Below, one piece after another: positions 56,566 through 64,000 of a DNA stretch of 64,000 nt. Numbering within the stretch: position 1 is the first letter of the stretch; the number at the start of each line of letters is the position of its first letter. Both the position numbers and the translations under genes were made by a program. The stretch lies in the NCBI GenBank assembly GCA_018873225.1, contig JAEILZ010000004.1, positions 3,348,001 to 3,412,000 of the forward strand. Reading direction: 5' to 3'. Origin of the DNA: [Phialemoniopsis] sp. UDSM-2020 (taxonomy: Eukaryota; Ascomycota; Sordariomycetes; Thyridiales; Thyridiaceae). The notes under the pieces were generated by a model. That model had not been told where the DNA came from. It did no database searches and saw nothing but the letters and a program-made list of their open reading frames with translations.

Positions 56566-58764
56566 TTAGTGAAACTTGTTCTTGTCTGCGAGTGCATCAT
56601 TCTCCAAGAAGATCTCAATCTTGGGCGTCATCTTCGGTGTGATGTCCTCGCACGCCACGGCCAGGGCAATTCCAACGACGCCGAAAGCCAGGGAAGCAAG
56701 AGCAGCATTACTATAGAAAATCAGTTCAAGTCCATCTACCCGATCTCCCCGATCTGAAAAAAGGGGGGGTTCATTGCTAGCTTACCGAAGTCCAAATGCA
56801 GCAGCGTACTTGTACGCAACGTTGACTGCCTGCGCTATCTGCGGCGTGACACCCGGCACCGCGGAGATTGCCGCTGCGCCCTGCGGGATAGCCTTCATCA
56901 GCGGCTCCAGCGATGAGGATGGAAGGCCCGCGTCGAGAGCGGCCTGGGGAATGAGCTCGGCGCCCTTGGATGCCACTCCGTTGCCGATGGCGCTCGAGTA
57001 GCAAGCCGAGGCCACCGCGCCACCGGCATATCGAGCAAGTCCAGCCAGACCACCGGAGATGCCCAGCATAGTTTGGGGCACGCCAAGCTGGGTGAAGGTC
57101 ACGGCAAGATATGCGGCCCAGCCGTACGAGGTCTGTCCGAGAAAGACGAAGGCGATCATCAGCCCCTTATTGTCTGGGGTGATCATGGCCATTAAGCTGC
57201 CCCACAGGACAAGGGAGAAGACGGACGCGACAAGGGTCCACCGCCAGTGGCCGATCTTATGGCCGAAGAGAGTCAATAGTGCTGCTCCGAAGGGAAGTCC
57301 GAGATTTGGTGGCAGGGTGAGGAGCATCTGTTCGGACACGGAAGTGTTGGCGTTGATATAGAAATCATCTGTGCGGGAGTGTTAGCCTCTCGTGATCGCG
57401 GCGAGGAAAGCTAGGCCTGGCACTGAAGGAGCACAGTGCTACTCACTCAACATGGTAGGATAGATGACAGCAAGGCCATAGAAGAACCCAACGACGATGA
57501 AGGAGAGACAGAAAGGCGCCGTGAACTCGCGGCCCCAATGGCTGACGAAGATCTCGTTCGGGCACAAAGGATACTTCACACCAGAGAAGCGCTCCCACAG
57601 ACCGAAGGCGATTATCAGCACGAAGCCGACAGTGAGGCAAGCGATAACCCGTGCATCGCTTGCTGGGAGGTAGGTAGTGTATACAACTAAATCGAGTAAG
57701 TAATGCGTTCGCATTTTGGAGAGTCCGGAACATACTGCCAACTACAATTATATCGGTCAGCAAACGAACGTATAGAGGGGACGCAGCATGCCTTACCAAG
57801 AACCAACACCGCTCCAGGAGTGAACAGTAGAGCTCCGACCCAGTCCAAGCCCTTCAGTGCATCCCTCCAAGGCACGCCGCGAGGATGTTTCGGCGGGACT
57901 GTAACCGTCATCAGTGACTCTTTCGCGGCAGGCAACGTGGTCTTACAAGAAGTACTCACAGTAGAAGAACCCCAGTCCAAGTCCAGCAACGCAAGAGATG
58001 ATAAACCCTGCCCAGTAAATGTACTTCCACCTGTCATCATCGTGGTTCATGGCAGCACGTCCGACAACAGGGCCGATGATGATCATGAGATAGACAAAGC
58101 CGTCGGCCATTACGACACCGATGTGTCTGTACTTGTTTGGAAGTAGCTCAGGGCAGGCAATCAAAGCCACACCGGCTGTGCCTGACCCGCATCCATTGAG
58201 GCACAGTCCGGCTAGTAGCTGACCAGGGGTTTTGGCTGTAGCGATGACTGCATACCCGACCGCGTTGATCAAGTTGGAGAAGAGGAGGAAGGGACGTCTG
58301 CCGAAAAGGTCCGAGTTCGCGCCGAAGAGGAGAATGGTGATGCTTGCCGCAGTGGTGATGCACGGCACAACCCAAGCGGAAAGCTGAGTGTCTCCGAACC
58401 TCTCGAGGAGTGGAGCTGCCACGGCCGAGGTCGTGGGTGTGGCCCTTCTCAGCCTGTTAGTCTCCATCATGTGTGTCACGTTGGACTAGCTCCACGTACC
58501 AGAATGGAACCCCGAAACTCAGGGAAAGGAACTATGTGAACAATGCAATGTCAATAGCCAGACATTAGTGGGCTGAACTTCACGGTTCAGACTTACGAAG
58601 CAGCTAAGCCAGGCTTTGGCAGTCACTCGCTCTTCCCGGTCCCCTTCCTCGCCTGCCGGAGTTGCGTGTTGTTCCTTCGTCGATGGCACACGCTCAATCT
58701 TCTCGGTGTTTGTGTTCTCATGCATGTCCTTGACAGGGACGTCGGTTGTTGTAGTTGCACTCAT
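56566..58764 (-). CDS. MFS exporter, TRI12/siderophore-type (14 segments)
   Basis: A multi-exon gene starting at ATG 58764 (MSATTTTDVPVKDMHEN, an acidic cytosolic tail). Early exons are 58764-58597, 58531-58500 and one from 58453. The sequence GANSDLFGRRPFLLFSNLIN is the segment 2-3 loop motif, and CLNGCGSGTAGVALIACPEL follows. Later exons include PRGVPWRDALKGLDWVGALL, ERFSGVKYPLCPNEIF and LGISGGLAGLARYAGGAVAS. The last exon ends NKFH at 56566. The pattern matches the TRI12-like branch of the DHA2/siderophore MFS families, so it may export a toxin or secondary metabolite or handle a siderophore. A Zn2Cys6 gene lies directly upstream on the same strand. Confidence 0.85.
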
Positions 58765-59372
58765 GGCGGGCAGAATCGAGTCGCTCAAGTCTACAGCTCG
58801 GTTCCACAGCCACTCAGCAGATCCGGTGATGGGCCAGCGCGAGCATAAATGTACACTGCCGTTTGCGGAACTAGGGAGATGATGATTAGGCTCAAGAGCA
58901 CACCCCAGCCGGTCGAGCCCCGACCACCCCGGGGAGAATGTGATGTGCATTGCGGGCAAGCTTGGCGCGGGGCGGCGCTAGGACTTCGAAGGCCGAGAGA
59001 AGGCTCCACCCGACGAGTCCGAGGAGCGGCACTAGATGGGATTGCCCAGGCGATTCATTAGCTGTATCCCCGCATTTTGATGTCATCTCAAAACACGGGA
59101 ACCCATTTCCCCCTTCTCCTTGACTAGGCTGGCTGGTGGGCTGATTCGAATGGGGGAGAAAGTGGTTCCCAGAACACACAACACACATCAGACCCCATGG
59201 GGGAGGAATCGGTCTTAGAAGTGCGCCGACCCACTCTTGCTTTCCCATCCATGTCAAGGGATATCCTCTTCCACGGACCGGACCTTGTACGCAACCCGGT
59301 ACCGGCTCGCGGACCCCGTTCAAGACCGGACAAGCGAAAGCCGTAGACGCGTTCTTGCGCTTCAGGGCACGG
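58765..59372. other. Intergenic region
   Basis: About 600 bp between the 3' end of the regulator gene and the exporter ATG; no gene seen. Confidence 0.4.
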
Positions 59373-61695
59373 CTATGTGAAGAACGTGCCAAATGAATGG
59401 AGCATATCAGCCTGTGATCCCTCGGGTAAGAACTCTTCAAAGGAGAAGGAGTCCGAAGGGATGCTAGGGACGGTCGACATAGTTCCCATATCGCCCAAAA
59501 GTGTTCCATAAGGCAATGAACCGGGCGTGGCAAGGTCTAGACCCGTGCTAAGCCCCATGGATCCAAGTGGCGTTGCCTCGTTGACCATGCTGTCGAGGTC
59601 TAGGAGCCTCATGGCGCGCTGGACCACCTTTCTGACCCTTCTCGTCGGGATGTGACTCTTCTCCAGCTCACTCAACGCGTTGAGGCACTCGCGCAGGCAA
59701 GATAGCTGCCCTTGCCAGTCGCCCTCGCTTCTATGCTCTGCTAGGTTGGCAACCAACGTCGTGGCTGCTGTCGTGATCATGTGAAGCGCGATCCATGACA
59801 TCTTGAGTACACTCCCGTGGCGTTCTTCGTACTCCCTGACGTAGTGAGCGATGAGACTGGCGTGATATACGCACATGTGCCGAGACACATCACTGGAAGA
59901 AGATCGACTGGCAGTTGTACTACCAAACTGGGCAAGTGACCTATGAAGGAGGATGACTGCTGCCGAGTATTGCATGCTGGTTCAGTATGTCAGCTCGGTC
60001 AGAACAGCTAATATCATAGGGCATTCATACTGTAATAGGAACACGGCTGGTGTCTGGCGGGCGTTGTAGCGGAATGATTGCTCTAAAGAGGAGTACCACG
60101 TCCTGAGATCTTGGTCCAGAGACGCAACTCTGTGCTTCCTTGTCCGGATGCCGTTGCTTGACCAAGTCAGCTGGGGTGTGATTTGAAAAGTCGAATACCC
60201 CGAGACTTACAGTGCATCACAAATGATACCGACAATCTCAAGCAAATTGGCCCACGCTGCTGACATCTTCATCTCGCACGAGGCGTCGAGAGTTCCGTAC
60301 TCCGGACGCTTTGCTGTAACATCATCGAGCTTGATCATTTGTGGCCGTCCTAAATACAGGGCCCATTGTCTAAAGAATCGTCAACACAACTTGCGTTGGA
60401 GTCCAGAGATTCATGGTACACACCTGTCGAGACTGAAACAACTCCAGAAGGCGATCTGCCGTATCTCGAGGTCGACCTGGCCCAGAGCAGCTGAGTTTAT
60501 GCCGCTGATATCGCTGTGTAGCCCAAGCTCAAATGCCAGGCGACACGCACCACCTGGTCATGACAGCGTTAGTAGGGTCGACACTACGAGCAGAGTGACC
60601 GCTGGTGACGTACCTGCGTCAAGCCATCCCTTGGTGTCATTAGAGATGACACAGTAAATCTCGCTGAGAAGTTGCAACGATTGAAGTGTGGTAATCCCCG
60701 GGTTGTTCAGTTCCGAATCCAACAGTGCGGCACATCTCCGGACAAGGAATGGAGGATCTTCGTTCGTCTCATCATCTGCCAAAGCGAGGGCCCGGATATC
60801 TGCCCGGTCTGATATCGCGGCTGCCCGAGTCAACATGCAGTGGACCAGAAGCTTGCTGCAGTATTTGGTCTGGCCTGTGGTAAAGTCTCGAAGAAAAGCT
60901 TTAAGAATAGGTCTTAGCACGAGTTTCACGTAGTTACGGAGGCCAATTCAGCTTGACCTACCTTCCTTGTGGATGATCGGTATGACCTGGTGCTGGTATT
61001 CCCAGTAGAGCACCATGAGGTAATCTTGTAGGTCTTGAGGCAAAACATCTTGCCATGTGAAGTTACCCCTTGTCGACGAACCTTCGGTAATGAGCACGGA
61101 TGACACAATACTCTCGCTGAGATGTAAGCTCGATGTCGGTCCGAAGAATCGCAATCTTCCCGCGCGGTCACTATTCAGCTGTCTTTGTCCTCCGCATAGC
61201 CTGACGATCATGTTGTCCGAACTGGCCGATGCATCGGATGATGCGACTGAAGGAGGTCCTCGAGCTGGTAGAACAGCATTGCCTTCCAACAGGTCTTGTT
61301 CATCAGATGTGTTGGCTGCCTGGAGGCAGAAGCTCCGGTGCTCTTCCAGCTCAGCCTCGAGGGATGCGATGCGGCCGTAGAGTTCTCGGATTAGTTTCTT
61401 TGACGAGGATATCTTCCGCTCGTCGACTGCGGGTATGATGCAGTCTGCGGCCGTTCGAGCACAGAGGCGACATCTCATCGGGTCATCGGGGCTCGGTTGA
61501 CACTGAATGGCGTCTCTCAGCGTCCAAATTATTCTCTAGGTGTATCGCCGCTCCACTCTAACTCACCTTGATCTTCTTCCTTCGACAGCTTACGCATGCA
61601 AGCGGTTTCGACTTCTTTGATGCGGAGCTCTGCGGCACTTGTCGGTTCGTATCCTCATCCTGGAGGAGGTCAACTGCGAGTAGGGTAGCATCCAT
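59373..61695 (-). CDS. Zn2Cys6 transcription factor
   Basis: Starts at ATG 61695; the first exons are 61695-61567 and 61502-60962. The zinc cluster spans intron 1: CVSCRRKKIK joined to CQPSPDDPMRCRLCARTAADC, a CX2CX6CX9CX2CX6C arrangement. A coiled-coil linker follows (SSKKLIRELYGRIASLEAELE), then TWQDVLPQDLQDYLMVLYWEY and the start of the regulatory middle domain, continuing through AFLRDFTTGQTKYCSKLLVH and SLQLLSEIYCVISNDTKGWL. The last exon, 59975-59373, ends in an acidic and aromatic tail (SFSFEEFLPEG, DMLHSFGTFF). It is probably a local regulator of the TRI12-type exporter just downstream, which is inferred from position only. Confidence 0.88.
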
Positions 61696-62154
61696 GATGA
61701 AACCTCAAGCGACAGCCAAACGGAAGATTTAGTGCACAGTCGAGGTCCTCAAGGTTGCAAAGACAGCAGCTCGAACCGCAACTAAAGGACCTGCAGACTG
61801 ATCAGGCCTTTCTTTGCGCGATCGGTCACAGAGCCAGGCCAGGAACAATACAGACGTCAATGACTACCTGAGCGCGAGCTGGAGAGGGAGAGATTAGCCC
61901 CACAATAAGATCACGCTGGTCCCGCCTACATGTTGGGGTTCTAGGACAGCTCCACACTCCCCGCATGGTCCGGTTATACAGACCCGCTGGTGCGCTAAAG
62001 CGCCTAGAGCACCGAGCCTAGGACTTTCTCAAAAGGAACATGGAAAGCTTTGACTTATGGATGTATTCAACGCTTCACTTAGCGAACCGCGATGCAGTTG
62101 ACATATCTATGTAACGCTCAACTAGCAACAGGTTGTTCTCTTGATGGCCATAGG
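61696..62154. other. Intergenic region
   Basis: About 460 bp, the probable promoter of the Zn2Cys6 gene; nothing else seen. Confidence 0.4.
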
Positions 62155-63279
62155 CTAATCAAATCTGATAGCAACCCTACCCCTGACCTTGCCCTTGTCC
62201 ATCAGATCTATCATCTCATGGATATCCTCCAAGTTCTTGTAGTATGTAGCGTGCGTCTTGATGCCATGCTCCACGGAGAAGTTGATGCACTCGCTCAGGT
62301 TGGCTGGGATCGAGTTGCAGGCGCCCATGATCCGGAACTTCCCCAGAGCGATGTCTATCGATGTGAATGTCAGGGCCTGCTGTGGGTGACCGACGACCAT
62401 GAGGATACCATTGATGCGCAAGACGTCGGGTGCCCTGTCGTACGAGGCCTTGGAGCTGGTGTAGTTAACAACGGCATGGCATCCACCACCAGTGATTTTC
62501 TTTATCGATTGTACGTAGTCGGCGTTAGTTTTCGTGTTGAAGACGAAGTCGGCGCCGCAGTCCTTGGCTTCTTCGAGTTGAGCGTCGTTGATGTCGAGTC
62601 CGATCACCTTGTAACCCTTTGCCTTGGCGTATTGGATGCCTGGATCAGGCCTTCATTAGTATGGTCTAGGTGTCTCAGAAGAGAAGCACATACCAAGATG
62701 TCCAAGTCCACCACATCCAATAATCGCTACCCATTGTCCAGCTGGGATACCCAGGTCCGCGATGCCGTGATAGCTAGTGACGCCTGCGCAGAAGAGCGGC
62801 GCAGCCTCAACTGCGGACAGTCCGGATGGCAGCACGATGGCATTTCTGTAATCTGTGGCAATGTACTCTTGGAAGAACCCATCAGCAGCATGGCCGGGCA
62901 TTTTGCAGCCGCCCAACGTCTTGCACCACATCTGATGTATCTGGCACTCGTCGCACTCGAAACAGCAGTTGGTCGAGGGCAGGAAGCCAACCTCGTCGCC
63001 AATGTTGAATCCCTTGCATTCGTCGCCTACCGCCACCACGACACCAGCCGCCTCATGGCCGATAGTGATTGGGGGCGTGTCTTTCGATGTTGGTTTGAGG
63101 CCAAGTTCATCTGGCTCAAAGTTCATAAGGTCAGAACGGCAGAGACTACTGCATAACGTCTTGACAAGCAGCTCATTCGACTTCGGCGTCGGTATTGCTA
63201 TTTCGTTGATGTGGACTTTGTTGTCGCGTTGGTCATACTGCGCCGCCTTCATGGTGGCTGGGTAGCTGAGGGATCCCAT
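62155..63279 (-). CDS. Zinc-containing alcohol dehydrogenase
   Basis: Two exons, 63279-62694 and 62639-62155, with a 54-bp intron (GTATGT to CCAG), give about 356 residues. Catalytic zinc ligands are in SLCRSDLM and IGHEAAGVV. Structural zinc cysteines are in NCCFECDECQIHQMWCKT. The Rossmann motif is IIGCGGLGHLGIQYAKAKGY, with D in VIGLDI favouring NAD(H). The length and layout match Adh1-like medium-chain dehydrogenases that interconvert primary alcohols and aldehydes in the cytosol. Whether it belongs to a pathway with the exporter and regulator to the left is not shown by the sequence. Confidence 0.92.
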
Positions 63280-63932
63280 GTTAGATGATGGTGCTCGCAG
63301 GCTGCCGAGAAGCTGTGGTGCGGCCGTGACGAGTCCATAGCTGTCAGATGATGCCAGGTCGTCTTTTGAACCTTATACGACACCATCCTTTGTTCTTCAG
63401 ACTCGGCATCATTTTGCGAGACCTCTGCGGTCTACGAAGCCCGTGTCACAATGGGGATCGCCATCACGAGACTCAATGCATTTGGAACACGGACTTTAGA
63501 GACCGGCGCGTGTCAATGGATGTCGCACATCAACTTGCGGGGGCAGACCAAGAACGCTAATGATTCATGGGCTTCAGCAGGCATAAATCTGGATCTCAAG
63601 GGCTTTTAACATTGATAAATCGTTAACAGGTTCTGGCCCAGTTCAGCCCCTGGGAACGTTAGTGCGACAACCGGTTTGAGGTTTCCGTGAGCCCGCCCCT
63701 TTCAGCTCTGGCCCCGCTTTCTTCGGTCAACGATGTCCGAGACACTAAACGCCCCTACATATGGTGCGGGGGCAGCCGAGGGTTCTCCAATAAACGGCTA
63801 CGCGACAGTACATTAAGTTCCAAGCAGGGAGCAAACACTTCTCCTAGTCACCAAGCATAGTCACATACTGTAGCTTGACATTCTTTACATCCTTGCCATT
63901 GTGAAGCCCTTTTGCACACGACTGTCGCAAAC
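63280..63932. other. Divergent promoter region
   Basis: About 650 bp between divergent genes, with no gene visible. Confidence 0.4.
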
Positions 63933-64000
63933 ATGTCTACCGAAAGGCTAATCCGAATAACAACGCTGATCCCCCGCAAGAAGGGGATGACGGAGGCTCA
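63933..64000 (+). CDS. Probable EthD-domain protein, N-terminus (runs off right edge)
   Basis: The first 22 codons, ending RITTLIPRKKGMTEA, match the start of the EthD fold (a beta strand with R-K-pGMt-e before the H-x-YW motif). Fungal EthD proteins often act as small dehydratases or oxygenases in polyketide and aromatic pathways. Only the first strand and turn are visible, so the call is tentative. Confidence 0.5.
   Translation, partial: MSTERLIRITTLIPRKKGMTEA

Noticed and set aside
1..64000. CRISPR arrays, phage genes, rRNA genes, intact transposases or reverse transcriptases
   Set aside because: None found; the genome is eukaryotic and no such open frames or repeat-spacer patterns are present.

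Overview
The window is nuclear DNA of a filamentous ascomycete (Pezizomycotina, most likely a sordariomycete). Most genes carry short GT-AG introns of about 50-80 bp with CTAAC/CTGAC-like branch points. Typical fungal families are present: a HET-domain protein, a NACHT-ankyrin STAND protein, three Zn2Cys6 transcription factors, PDDEXK-like and SDHAF4 proteins, and the Rxt3 subunit of the Rpd3L deacetylase complex. I cannot name the species.

1-18 kb: a partial unknown gene, an Hsp70-like (HSPA12-type) ATPase, a single-pass membrane protein, a HET-domain gene, a succinate dehydrogenase assembly factor (SDHAF4/Sdh8), the large Rxt3 gene and, after a gene-poor stretch with a decayed paralogue of a gene near 52.5 kb, a 1,066-residue NACHT-ankyrin receptor-like protein. 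A tRNA-Arg(UCG) gene lies just upstream of that receptor.

19-38 kb: a Zn2Cys6 regulator, then a possible small-molecule gene neighbourhood. It holds an anion:cation symporter family permease divergent from an ATP-dependent 5-oxoprolinase, a fungal homologue of cucumopine synthase (an opine-type enzyme), a second Zn2Cys6 regulator and a monocarboxylate-type MFS transporter. I regard this as the most interesting intact group. Co-function is inferred from proximity and family only.

38-45 kb: a decayed region. Two pieces of one zinc-knuckle (CCHC) protein gene lie in opposite orientation on either side of an apparently intact PDDEXK-like gene; a single inversion of about 3 kb would explain this. 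A fragment of an SNF2 helicase motif region lies next to it.

45-64 kb: a GPI-type wall protein with a choice-of-anchor-L-like domain and a WSC-like domain, a metallophosphoesterase, an amidase, an unknown coiled-coil gene, a gamma-glutamylcyclotransferase-like protein (its product class, 5-oxoproline, is the substrate of the oxoprolinase at 27 kb), a TRI12-type MFS exporter with an adjacent Zn2Cys6 regulator, a zinc alcohol dehydrogenase and, at the right edge, the start of a probable EthD-domain gene.

Exon boundaries were derived by eye from frame continuity, splice signals and family conservation. Transcript data would be needed to confirm them.
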